Below the pieces are notes generated by a model that did no database searches, was not told the DNA's origin, and saw nothing but the letters and a program-made list of their open reading frames with translations. From positions 4,092,001-4,156,000 of the forward strand of contig OY725495.1 of assembly GCA_963281255.1 (NCBI GenBank): 64,000 nucleotides of DNA, read 5' to 3'. Origin of the DNA: Aphrocallistes beatrix (lineage: Eukaryota; Porifera; Hexactinellida; Sceptrulophora; Aphrocallistidae). Shown here piece by piece: positions 43,801 through 53,064 of the stretch. The first letter of the stretch is position 1. Each line of letters starts with the position of its first letter. Both the position numbers and the translations under genes were made by a program.

Positions 43801-43941
43801 TAATCTGAAATGAGACATTTCTTACAGAGTGGTGGACCCTACTCCTTGTAGCCTGATGGGGTCTGGCACCGTTGAGATCTGAGGGTAGGATACTTGATCC
43901 GTGGGGAGTGGAGGAAGAGGGTTGATTACGTCATCATCCAT
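40802..43941 (-). CDS. CHIC: CHIC-family protein (cysteine-rich hydrophobic domain), five exons, 161 residues
   Basis: Exons on the minus strand are 43941-43826, 42205-42151, 41795-41640, 41123-41067 and 40903-40802, with ATG at 43941 and stop TGA at 40802-40804. The exons are 116, 55, 156, 57 and 102 bp; all joins keep frame. The product aligns along its length with CHIC1/2: GLNNRFSMDYPPILNGK, EEEFQKTVHRINRIL, WLLCGCFCCCCTVGLSMGP (the Cys-rich hydrophobic core), KELSYENVRLYHK and GLHWKLEKES. CHIC proteins are palmitoylated on these cysteines and sit on vesicles and the plasma membrane; CHIC2 takes part in receptor turnover. Total length is near the human 165. The donor of exon 3 is CAT|GTCAGT. 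The C-terminus after QYVSFSQF is shorter and diverged. Confidence 0.9.
41253..41447. repeat. Dispersed repeat, AGCGGGAC family (copy 3, inverted)
   Basis: CAACCGTCCCGTTTTTGG, AATGTCCCGCTTTTTTCA and CGCCGCTTTTATCATAACTC are complements of words in 28974-29195. It lies in the CHIC gene's intron 3. Confidence 0.65.
41855..42042. mobile_element. MITE, TACAGTCGACTCCGCTTA family (copy 3)
   Basis: Left TATAGTTGACTCCGCTTGTC and right TAAGCGGAGTCAACTGTA; body is inverted relative to 26810-27001. In a CHIC intron. Confidence 0.8.
42675..42778. mobile_element. piggyBac-like MITE with TATAAATAG box (single copy)
   Basis: TTAA borders lie at 42671-42674 and 42779-42782; the ends CCCTACTTGGACTTGG and CCGAGTCCAAGTAGGG are exact complements over 13 bp. 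The interior AAAGTATAAATAGAAAAATC and the CTTTCA tract match the trio at 16084-16445. In a CHIC intron. Confidence 0.85.
43270..43428. mobile_element. MITE, TACAGTCGACTCCGCTTA family (copy 4)
   Basis: TACAGTCGACTCCGCTTAAT at the left, ATTAAGCGGAGTCGACTGTA at the right, exact complements; body as 41855-42042. In a CHIC intron. Confidence 0.88.
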
Positions 43942-44165
43942 TCTTACAAGATATATTACAAATATACACTAATTCAATATGGAAAGATTAATTCGAGGAA
44001 ATTGATTAGATATAGATTATAAATTAACTTATATGGTTAGTACTTAAAATTATTAGATATTAATAGACCGAATAAATTTAGTTCTGAGTTAATTATGCAT
44101 ATTAAGCGCTTCAAAAGCGCTTGAAAAGTATAAATTGCGCGGAAAAAAAGAATTAGGAACAAAAG
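43942..44165. promoter_or_regulatory. Divergent promoter region of CHIC and the HMG-box-like gene
   Basis: Only 224 bp separate the start codons of two divergently transcribed genes, so both promoters must lie here or within first exons. The stretch is AT-rich, with the short palindrome AAGCGCTTCAAAAGCGCTT at about 44105-44123; no clear TATA box. Confidence 0.55.
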
Positions 44166-45143
44166 ATGAGTAAATTCAGGAAATATTCTCAGATCTTGCC
44201 CAAGCTGGATTTCAGTCAGGTAGGTTTGTCTGGTTTTAAACGTGAAGCAGGAACACAATTGCCTCCAAACATCCCCCCACCCCCCCTTGTACCCAAACTC
44301 CCTCTGACACGCGTCCAAAGCGAAATCGTGTTCCCCTATTTCTTCCAGCAGCAATTTCGCAGCGACACGAGTCAAGCTCTCTCCTACGCAGTAATGGAAG
44401 GTGTGAAAGAGGAAACGGTGAAGAAGGAAACGGAAAAGCTCAGTTCGAAGAGACAGAACCTTCGGAAACTATCGGGACGCGCCCCGTACGTTAGACACAG
44501 ATGTAAATGCAAATATCTGAATCTTCCAGCCACGAAGCATCTCCACCACACACACCGCTGTTCAGCTGAACTGTGCAAGATGCTGACGGGTTTTAGAGAA
44601 CAGAAAAACTGGAAGGAACGAATGAGGGTTGCAGGATTGAAGGATCATCAAAAAGATCTGAAAAACCTTCTCGAATCGAGCGGAATTAAACCGAAACATG
44701 GACGCTGGACTGAGCAAGTCATCCTGACCACTGCGGCGGAATTTGTTGAGAGTCTCCAGTCGGAGATTTCGCTGAGAAAAGGACAAGGGTACGTCGAGGG
44801 ATTGAAACCGTTTCGGGATTATAACGAAGATAATTTTAACGGAAGAAAAGTGAAGAAGCATCCGAACTGTTTCTTAAGATTCAGCGTGAAGATGCGAAAC
44901 AGCTTCAAAGAAGTTCTCCTGGCTTACCTCTTCAAATCTGAAGAGGAGAGGAAAGAGAAAGTAATCGACAACCGACTCGTCACCAAGCTCATTAGTCGGA
45001 CTTGGGGGAACGCTCCTAGGTTTAGGAAGTCGGAGGAGAGGTGGAGGAACATGGACAAGGAGGAGATGAGATTCTGGGAGGAGTTGGCGAGGAAATTAGC
45101 ACCAGAGGTGATCCACAATGAGTTGTCGTTAGATATAGTTTGA
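44166..45143 (+). CDS. HMG-box-like DNA-binding protein (putative)
   Basis: This single-exon gene has 325 residues. Residues about 231-315 read like a divergent HMG box: HPNCFLRFSVKMRNSF fits helix 1 (compare PxNAFxxFxxxxR), DNRLVTKLISRTW fits helix 2 (compare DNRxVSKILGxxW), and MDKEEMRFWEELARKLAPE fits helix 3. Two insertions, about 18 residues (KEVLLAYLFKSEEERKEK) and about 12 (GNAPRFRKSEER), separate the helices. A Cys/His-rich basic patch at 110-137 (RHRCKCKY, HLHHTHRC, ELCK) could bind a metal. The N-terminus is Pro-rich. A role as transcription or chromatin factor is an inference from the box; no orthologue is recognised. Confidence 0.6.
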   Translation: MSKFRKYSQILPKLDFSQVGLSGFKREAGTQLPPNIPPPPLVPKLPLTRVQSEIVFPYFFQQQFRSDTSQALSYAVMEGVKEETVKKETEKLSSKRQNLRKLSGRAPYVRHRCKCKYLNLPATKHLHHTHRCSAELCKMLTGFREQKNWKERMRVAGLKDHQKDLKNLLESSGIKPKHGRWTEQVILTTAAEFVESLQSEISLRKGQGYVEGLKPFRDYNEDNFNGRKVKKHPNCFLRFSVKMRNSFKEVLLAYLFKSEEERKEKVIDNRLVTKLISRTWGNAPRFRKSEERWRNMDKEEMRFWEELARKLAPEVIHNELSLDIV

Positions 45144-45612
45144 TGGGAGTTTGCTGTATGAATGATTAACCGAGTTTATCATGATGTATCTACAGGCGAG
45201 ATTTAATAATATAAATATAGGCATTCATTCGGAAAGTAATTCCGGAAGTGAGCAGGGTTTCCATGGTAACTAACCCAGTGGTTTTGACCAATTGGGAAAT
45301 CTGAAAAATCGTAAAAGGGACCGTTTCGAAACTGATGCAATTCATACGACTTTCTTTAAGCTCTGAGTAATGGCATTTACTAAGAAATAATTTTAACTTA
45401 TTTTACGAAGTTAATTTATCATTTAATTCTGTATAGCTTAATGACGCCCCTGCGAACAAACCTAAGTCTATTATATTCAAATAAACACTATGTATATAAC
45501 ATAACTGAATTATAAATCACACACACAGCTCTAACAGCAGAATAAAGAAGTTTTCAAGAGTAATAGTCTTATCTATATAATATTTGAGTCAATGCAAATA
45601 TATAATCAATAG
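45144..45612. other. Intergenic stretch, no recognisable feature
   Basis: AT-rich sequence between convergent gene ends. Nothing coding is visible. Confidence 0.5.
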
Positions 45613-46116
45613 TTATTTATTGGGGACCTTCTTGTCCACTACTCTCCAAGTGATGTCACCACTAGTCAGCAGACCGTTGAAGAGTTGAAGTGGAACTCCT
45701 TTAGGCTTTGTACCTGTGTCCCCTAGCCCATAGGAGATAGCCCCATCCTCCGGTTTAGGTTCATTGACACCATTTTCTTTGAAGTACTTATAAAGTTCTC
45801 CCTTCTTTGTAGTGTTGAACTCAACGATTCGATTAGCCTCTGACTTGTTGGTTAAGTATTTACCAGCATACTTGTGGTTGTTAGCAATACCCCCGTACGA
45901 TTTCTCTTGAGGGAATTGATTATTCGCGAGCAGATAATCATACTTTTCGGGTTCAATAGCACGATACCAGAACAGTGTGCTGGTAGACGGATTAGGATTC
46001 ACTTCCTGTCCGATATCATCTACGCCATAGAACTTCCAGTCTTTATTCTCTCGCTTATATTTCAAATCACTCTCATGGGGATCATCTCCAGCTTCTGCCA
46101 TTCTAGTGTCAGTCAA
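45613..46116 (-). CDS. Small intronless protein, possibly ADP-ribosyltransferase-like
   Basis: This ORF has 167 residues; the start could be ATG 46116 or the internal ATG at 46101. The pattern FWYRAIEPEKYDYLLANN, then YGGIANNHKYAGKYLTN, ANRIVEFNTT and ITWRVVDKK resembles the small ADP-ribosyltransferase-like domains found in bacterial polymorphic toxins: an Arg after an early Tyr, a YAxKY segment, a VEF strand and a final W-R-V-V strand. I cannot identify a catalytic Glu with certainty. It has no signal peptide, transmembrane segment or intron. Horizontal acquisition is possible but unproven. The ORF is clean and its composition is more balanced than its surroundings, so it is likely a real gene; the function is a weak guess. 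Confidence 0.55.
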   Translation of the reverse strand: MTDTRMAEAGDDPHESDLKYKRENKDWKFYGVDDIGQEVNPNPSTSTLFWYRAIEPEKYDYLLANNQFPQEKSYGGIANNHKYAGKYLTNKSEANRIVEFNTTKKGELYKYFKENGVNEPKPEDGAISYGLGDTGTKPKGVPLQLFNGLLTSGDITWRVVDKKVPNK

Positions 46117-46194
46117 AAGAAAGCTAATTTGTCACATTAGTAGAAACTTCAGTTCCCAAACACCTAACATTTGGACCTGAGTATCTACAGCCAG

Positions 46195-46270
46195 TAGCGA
46201 CTCACAGGGGAGTGGGGGAGTGGGGGAGAGGGGGGACATGGGGGGATAGGGGAGAGGGGGGTCAGGCCCA
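46195..46270 (+). repeat. G-run tract, quadruplex-capable
   Basis: Repeated GGGGGAGTGGGGGAG and GGGGGACATGGGGGG blocks give many closely spaced G runs of four to six. Simple repeat; no coding role. Confidence 0.75.
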
Positions 46271-46578
46271 CCAAATAAAGTTATAAAGCTGCTTTCTACT
46301 TTTTATCTGGATTTTTTTGTATTCATCATTTATTTAATTAAGGTTTTAAAAACACGAATTATTGAGTTTACAAAGCATATTTACGTAGAATGCATTAACG
46401 CTGGTTTTCTTATTCTAGTACAGTCAAATCTAAGTTGGTCCCCAAATTAAAATGCCTGGAGCTGCCACTGACTATAGTAGCGGAGAAAATACATTGCAGT
46501 ACCGGTGCTGCAGGGTATTTTCTTGGCACTATAGACACAGCTAATCTGGAGATATCGATGTATTTCTAGCTTCTAAAA

Positions 46579-46870
46579 CAGAGTTGCACGCGGGCCGAAA
46601 TTCGTAACCGCGGCCCACAATTTTAAGTTAAATAAGTTAAGCCCGCAAGAAGCCCGCATAAATATTTTTGGCCTGCTTTGTAAGTTACCAACTATAAACA
46701 TAATAAGTAGACTACACTCCTTTTATGGGAGTGAGTTTCTGCAAACACAAATAAGTGGAAACTAACAAAGTTCCATTTACGTAAGTATTCCTTAATTGGT
46801 ACCTCGTGACAGTTAAAAACATCGTCTCGGTTGTCATCGTCTCGGAGTCCTCGGCCCGCGTGCAACTCTG
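46579..46870. mobile_element. hAT-like MITE
   Basis: Inverted ends CAGAGTTGCACGCGGGCCGA and TCGGCCCGCGTGCAACTCTG are almost exact over about 20 bp. GCCCGC words recur inside. A clean 8-bp duplication was not found, so the superfamily is tentative. Confidence 0.7.
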
Positions 46871-47705
46871 CTGCAAGCTATTTTAAAACAAGTACGTGTA
46901 TTCCACATTTACGATAAAGTATTTCCTCTAGGGTCTGTCCTATCCATAATGGCGCCCTGGAAAGGTCGGCGCACCCTCTTATAGTCCAGTCCAACAACTG
47001 TCTCTGTGCACGATGGAATGTAAATGTCTCTGTACACGATGAAATGACAACGACTACAAAATAGCGAAATCAATTTTGTAAATGAGTATTGCATAGAATA
47101 TTTATAGTTCTTCATGCAAGAGTCAGTCAGAGTCCCTATTTGACAGTTAGGATAGCATGTATGCATGGAGAATCCTTATTAGACAGCCATTTTGCTTATA
47201 TGGTTGCTAGACACATAATAACGCATGAGAATCCTTATTTGGCGGCCATATTCATTTATATGGCGGCTAGGAATACGTGTGCATGAACTATCCTTATATG
47301 GCAGACATATAAGTAATCCGTTTAAAGTATTCCTAGCTGAGCTATTTAACACAGAAATTCAATCAATAGACATAGTGCATAATACTCAAGCTTAGCTGTA
47401 GGATATTTTTTGGCTTAGAAAACAACCTTAAGCGGCCCCTAAACGTTGCCGCAACAGACGAAGGAGCTTCGAATATCCACAAACATTCAAAAAGGGCTTT
47501 GAAGGTAAGTTTCATTTGACACATGGTCTGATATGTCCAAATTTTTAGTTCTGATACAAATAACTTTCAGTTTCCACCAATGAATAAATTAGAATAAAGA
47601 TTCACTGTTAAGTGGATTGTTGAAATAAGATATGCGTATACTGGTAGCGAGATTTAATAGATAAATAAACAACTACAAAATTAAAGTATAAATAAATAAT
47701 AAAAT

Positions 47706-49392
47706 CTAATACAAGTTTAAGTTACCATTAGAATAATCAACACAAATAATTATATTATCTTGAGTTACTGTTATTCCTGTAGGTCTATAATCACACTCAA
47801 TACTATGAATTAACAGACCTTCTAATGTGTATACACTCGAACCTCTCTTATCCGGGCAGTGCCGGACCGGAGGGTGCCCGGATAACAGAATTTGCCCGGA
47901 TATCGGAGGTTCGGATAAGAGTGGTGACCGTAACTCAGAAATCAACTTGAATAGCAGTTTATAGTGTAACTGTCAATTTGTATAATGGGTGAGTTTAAAC
48001 AATATCTAGTGCCCGGAACTTAGAGGTTATCAAAATTTGAGTTCTGGATAAGAGAGGTGATTGTAAAATAGATATTCTATGAAGGAAAAGAAACTATTCC
48101 ATTGCGATTGATTAATACATTTTAAGCAGTATTTACCCCTGAATATATTAGATGTCGCAATTATCTTCCAAATTCATTATCAAAGTTCATTAAATAATAT
48201 TACATGATAATGATTGCTGGAATTGTGGTTAATAATTGACTTGAAAATAGGACAATGCATATTGTCTAAATGTCGAAAGGGCTGTCCGGTTGAGAGAGGT
48301 GCCCGGATATCGGAGGTCCGGATAAGAGAGGTTCGAGTGTATTTGTATTATTCTACATGACCAATCACTAATTAAAATATTATTAAACTTGTCAAAACAT
48401 AGAAATATAGTACCGATTCCATCTCTCAAGTTTATAATACTATTCAGTAAATCTCCTAACTTAGAAAACACATGTACATTATGATGTTTACTACTATCAG
48501 CTACAAACACTTTATTATTATTTACTTTGACATCCCGTGGTTTTACCAACTTCTTATTTCCTAATTCTTTAATAAATTTAAGATCTAAGCTTAACACTAC
48601 TATTCTATTATTACTAAAATCTGCTACAAACACTTCATTATTATCTACTGTTATACCAAATGGACAATAAAGTTCTAACTCACTCTTACAATCTAATTTA
48701 TAGTTTGAGGTTTTATATTTTAGGACTTTATTCAGATCAAAATCAGTTACAAACAACCAATCATTGTATAGAGCTATGGAGTGAGGACTGCTTAACTCTC
48801 TCTTACCAAATTCTTTAATAAACTGACCCTCCAAGCTAACTAACTGAATTCTACTGTTCCCCATGTCAGCTATGAATATATTTCCTTTCCCATCTATTGT
48901 TACACCATGTGGATTTTTTAGTTCTACTCTACCCTTCCCATACTTGCCTATAGACCTAATAGGATGTACTTTTGTGCGGCATATGGGAGCTACATCTTGT
49001 AGAGATCCAAACTTCTCTATCTTTTGTACTAGATCCTCCAGAAGAGATGTGTCGAAGTGGGGAAGTGGGATAGGAGTTGGCTGTTGGAATACTTCTATTC
49101 CTTCATTTACCTTCTCGATTTGTTGTTTTTGTAGGTCGACTATGAGATTCTGCTCGATAGTAGCATCCTTAATCCCTCTGATCAGCTGATCCAGATCCTT
49201 GATCTGTTTCTGCCTCGTCTCCTCTTTGCTGAAGTAGTTAGCACTCATCTCATGCAGCTCTACCAGCAGCTGGTCCCTCCTCTCTTCCAGTTTCTTTATC
49301 AGGGAGTTGAAGGTGGATTTGATGAGGAGTTCTGCTCTTTGAAATGGATTGGAATGGAGTGAAGGTTCGCTCTCAGGGAATCTTGCAGCCAT
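47706..49392 (-). pseudogene. Coiled-coil/NHL gene (paralogue 1) interrupted by a 506-bp MITE
   Basis: ATG at 49392 opens a frame whose N-terminal coiled coil (about 18-120; LEERRDQLLVELHEMSANYF) is nearly identical to that of the gene at 51374-52552. NHL repeats follow (KNPHGVTIDGKGNIFIAD, SPHSIALYNDWLFVTD, PFGITVDNNEVFVAD, KPRDVKVNNNKVFVAD). At 48341 the frame runs into a MITE and ends 30-odd foreign residues later at 48229 (387 residues). The true C-terminus (YTLEGLLIHSIECDY to NLNLY) remains beyond the MITE at 47706-47831, in register. So the last repeat of the propeller is lost unless the MITE is spliced out. The insertion looks recent because both flanks are otherwise intact. Confidence 0.85.
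47834..48339. mobile_element. 506-bp MITE inserted in NHL paralogue 1
   Basis: Ends CACTCGAACCTCTCTTATCC and the complement of GATAAGAGAGGTTCGAGTG; TA duplicated at 47832-47833 and 48340-48341. The uninterrupted paralogue reads GTGTATATTTG at the same place, so the insertion is exact. Inner GTGCCCGGATATCGGAGGT and its partner make a second repeat. Confidence 0.92.
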
Positions 49393-51373
49393 TAATTATT
49401 TTCTTTGTTTGATTTGTAGTTAATAATGAATTGTTTACTGAGTGTATATTTATATCAGATGAGAAATGTGTTGGTATCATGAGTTGATAGTGTGTGTTGT
49501 GTCGTAGTGAGAGGGGAGAGACTGATTAGAGAATGACGGGTAGGTTGTGGCTAGTTTCCTTGAAGCAGGAGTGTGTCATGTTTCTGAAAGGATATCTCCT
49601 TATGGAACTTACTTTCAATGTTCTCTGCTTTATACTTTATTCGATTTTATTTAGAATAAGTAAGGTTTAAATAATTATGCAAATTTGTTGAGTTGATTAC
49701 AAGAACCACATCCTTTCTCTTAGATTCCAATTATCCTTCTTGTCTACAGTGATATGTCAGATTATAATCTAGGACGTAGAGGTAGGGTTAGAGGCAATTC
49801 CTCCACCACTAGTCTAGGTCAGTGGTTCTTAACCTTTTATCATCAATAGACTCTTTACGATCATGAAGTAAAGTTTGTGATGGCATGGATCAAGAATGAA
49901 AAGCGAGCAACCATGGGACAGGATGGACTCAATTCTACATTTTCCATATCTCCTAGAAATAAAGTAAGCAGGTACAATAAAGCAATGCTACGTCTCCAAA
50001 TTGAGGCACCTTCTGAAATTTTGCTAGATAAAGCTAGCTTACATGATTAAAGTATCACTCTAATAAGACTATAGGCTATGGGAGGCAGATTCGTAAGTGA
50101 TGAACCTGGTCCTGGTTGGAAGATGGAGTCGTTATTTGTCCTTGTACTGCCTGGGATTTTTCAAATCCATCGGAATACCCCAGCCACTGAAGAAAAAGTT
50201 TCAAATTTCTCAGAATCTGAGAGGGAGAATTAAAATGTACTGAACTTAAGGGCGTCGAAAGTGGATCTGGATCATATTTATAGAACATAGACAAGAATAG
50301 GATAGCGATCGTGATTGAGCGATGCTAATTCGCTACAAATTATTGGGAGATTTGTGGCATCATCAACTCTACTTGAGCTACCCTCATCTATGAATCTGGA
50401 AACATTTAATTCATACAAGTGCCTTGCTAACATGACTCGTGCCTTATTCCAACATTTGACAGTTTCTTTTATTATTATTTAATTTTTTATTCTCGCAATT
50501 CGCATGCGGATGAACCTTTTAATAGCACATTCAACCCAGTCCCGAACTAGTTGCGGATTGAGGATGTAAAATACTCGGTTATAACCAATCAAAACTAGTC
50601 CAAGTTGTTCAAAGCTGTTCAACTGGTCAATACTATCTTCTATCTGTTTACTGTTGCACTAGGAATGTGTCGCGTCATTTTAGTTTAAGCTATTTTTGGC
50701 GGGAAAGTGTTGGATGCTACTATAAATAGAAAAAATCCCAGAAGAAACACTCAAGTAACAAGAGATATGTATTCTAGTCAGAGGAAGGAGCATCTCTCGA
50801 ATGTTCGCAAACATTGAAAAGAGCTTTGAAGGTACAGAAGAACGTCAGTTATCAGAACATGATGGGACCAAATGAAGCTCAGATAAGTTACTTCTTACTA
50901 TAATAAGTATTATTTATGTTGAACTGAGAAAATATATTTAATGAAGTTGAGTAACACTATTTTAAAAGTGAAGAAATGAATCAGGAATGTGATATTCTAC
51001 GTATTTCTATGGAATTCTTAATTTATTTTGGTTCGATTTACAGCACACTATGATGTGTCTTTCAGGAAGTGATTATACATTTGGTGTTTTTAATGCTTTC
51101 AATTCTCTTGGCTCAACTAGGATCTACTAGCCTGGTTAACCGAGGGGTTCAGATAACTGACGCTTTACTATATATCCCATTTTGAAGAGACACATCGTCC
51201 TGATATGTCAAGCTTTTAGATCCGAAACAAAAGAACTTTAATTTCCACCAATGAATTAATTAGAATAAAGATTCACTGTTAAAAGTGGATTATTGAAATA
51301 AGATATATACTGGTAGCAAGATTTAATAGATAAATAAAGAACTACAAAATGAAAGTAAAATAAACAATATAAT
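49393..51373. other. Region between the NHL paralogues, partly duplicated
   Basis: 49393-49790 repeats the upstream region of the other NHL gene (52553-52965), and 51190-51373 repeats its downstream region (47530-47705). CAGTGGTTCTTAACCTTTT at 49819 looks like a hAT end. TATAAATAGAAAAAATCCCA lies at about 50722, next to a GGCGGGAAAG foldback arm. No gene accepted. Confidence 0.6.
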
Positions 51374-52552
51374 CTAATACAAGTTTAATTTAGCATTAGT
51401 AAAATCAACACAAACAATAATATTATCTAGAGTTACTGCTATTCCTGTAGGATTATAATTACACTCAATACTATGAATTAACAGACCTTCTAATGTGTAT
51501 ATTTGTATTATTTTACCTGACCAATCACTAATTAGAATATTATTAAACTTATCAAAACATAAAAATATAAGATTAATTCCATCTATCAAGTTTATAATAC
51601 TATTCAGTAAATCACCTAACTTAGAAAATACATGTATATTATGATGTTTACTATTATCAGCTACAAACACTTTATTATTCTTTACTTTAACTTCTCTTGG
51701 ATTTCCTAACTTATTATTTCCTAAATCTCTAATAAATTTAAGATCTAAGCTTAACACTACTATTCTATGATTATAACAATCTGCTACAAATACTTCATTA
51801 TTATCTACTGTTATACCTAATGGACAATAAAGATCTAACTCACTCTTACATTCTAATTTATAGTTTTGTGCTTTATATTTTAGGACTTTATTCAGATCAG
51901 AATCAGTTACAAACAACCAATCATTGTATAGAGCTATGGAGTGAGGATTACTTAACTCTCCCTCACCAAATTCTTTAATGAACTGGCCTTTCAAGCTAAC
52001 TAACTGAATTCTTCTGTTCGCCGAGTCAGCTATGAATACATTTCCATTCCCATCTATTGTTACACCACGTGGATTTGTTAGTTCTACTCTACCCTTCCCA
52101 AACTTGCCTATAGACTTAATAGGATGTACTTTCGTGCGGTAGATGGGAGCTACATCTTGTAGAGATCCAAACGTCTCTATCTTTCGTAGTAGATCTTCGA
52201 GGAGAGATGTGTCGAAGTGGGGAAATGGGGTAGGAGTTGGCTGTTGAAATTCTTCCTTTTTCTCATTCGCTTTCTCGATATGTTGTTTTTGTAGGTCGAC
52301 TATGAGATTCTGCTCGATAGTAGCATCCTTAATCCCTCTGATCAGCTGATCCAGATCCTTGATCTGTTTCTGCCTCGTCTCCTCTTTGCTGAAGTAGTTA
52401 GCACTCATCTCATGCAGCTCTACCAGCAGCTGGTCCCTCCTCTCTTCCAGTTTCTTCATCAGGGAGTTGAAGGTGGATTTGATGAAGACTTCTGATCTTT
52501 CAAATGGATTAGAATTGAGGGAAGGTTCGCTCTCAGGAAATCTTGAAGCCAT
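51374..52552 (-). CDS. Coiled-coil/NHL-repeat protein (paralogue 2), intact
   Basis: This single-exon gene has 392 residues. A coiled coil spans about 15-120 (ERSEVFIKSTFNSLMKKLEE onward). About six NHL-type repeats (about 135-392) follow, e.g. TNPRGVTIDGNGNVFIADSA, SNPHSIALYNDWLFVTDSD, CPLGITVDNNEVFVADCYN, NPREVKVKNNKVFVADNS and PTGIAVTLDNIIVCVDFT. Together they would form a six-bladed propeller. There is no RING or B-box, so it is not a complete TRIM protein. NHL propellers of TRIM-NHL proteins bind RNA or protein; which applies here is unknown. It is a recent duplicate of 47706-49392 and serves as the intact reference for that broken gene. Confidence 0.88.
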   Translation of the reverse strand: MASRFPESEPSLNSNPFERSEVFIKSTFNSLMKKLEERRDQLLVELHEMSANYFSKEETRQKQIKDLDQLIRGIKDATIEQNLIVDLQKQHIEKANEKKEEFQQPTPTPFPHFDTSLLEDLLRKIETFGSLQDVAPIYRTKVHPIKSIGKFGKGRVELTNPRGVTIDGNGNVFIADSANRRIQLVSLKGQFIKEFGEGELSNPHSIALYNDWLFVTDSDLNKVLKYKAQNYKLECKSELDLYCPLGITVDNNEVFVADCYNHRIVVLSLDLKFIRDLGNNKLGNPREVKVKNNKVFVADNSKHHNIHVFSKLGDLLNSIINLIDGINLIFLCFDKFNNILISDWSGKIIQIYTLEGLLIHSIECNYNPTGIAVTLDNIIVCVDFTNAKLNLY

Positions 52553-53064
52553 TGATCGTTTCTTTGTTTGATTTGTAGTTAATTAATAATGAATTGTTTA
52601 CTGAGTGTATATTTATATCAGATGAGAAGTGTGTTGGTATCATGAACTGATAGTGTGTGTTGTGTCGTAGTGAGAGGGAGAGACTGATTAGAGAATGACT
52701 GGTAGGTTTGTGGTTAGTTTCCTTGAAGCAGGAGTGCGTCATGTTTCTGAAAGGATAACTCCTTGTGGAACTTGCTTTTATACTCAGAAATTACTTTCAA
52801 TGTTCTCTAATTTATATTCTATTAGACTATATTTAGATTATAAGTAAGGTTTAAATAATTATGCAAATTTGGTGAATTGATTACAAGAACCACATCCTAT
52901 CTTTCAGATTTCAATCCTCCTCTTGTCTACAGTGATATGTCAGATTATAATCTAGGAAGTAGGAAACCGTTCCCGAAAAAATATTTATCATAAATAGATT
53001 TTATTTACCAAATAAAATAAAAAGGGACTTACAAAATTATAAAAAAGTCAATAAAAAACAAATT
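52553..53064. other. Intergenic stretch between the NHL and adhesion GPCR genes
   Basis: 52553-52965 is the duplicated NHL upstream region. No other feature. Confidence 0.55.

Larger units (their letters stand above)
46117..47520. other. Repeat-rich intergenic stretch
   Basis: It holds a G-run tract (about 46195-46270), a hAT-like MITE (46579-46870) and a short repeat (TGAGAATCCTTATTTGGCGG variants at about 47165-47310). The block at 47385-47510 (TTCAAAAAGGGCTTTGAAGG) is matched at 50780-50875 as part of the NHL segmental duplication. No gene. Confidence 0.6.

Noticed and set aside
46195..46270. G-rich tract as a CRISPR-like or regulatory array
   Set aside because: It is a simple GGGGGAG repeat with no spacer structure; quadruplex potential alone is not evidence of function.
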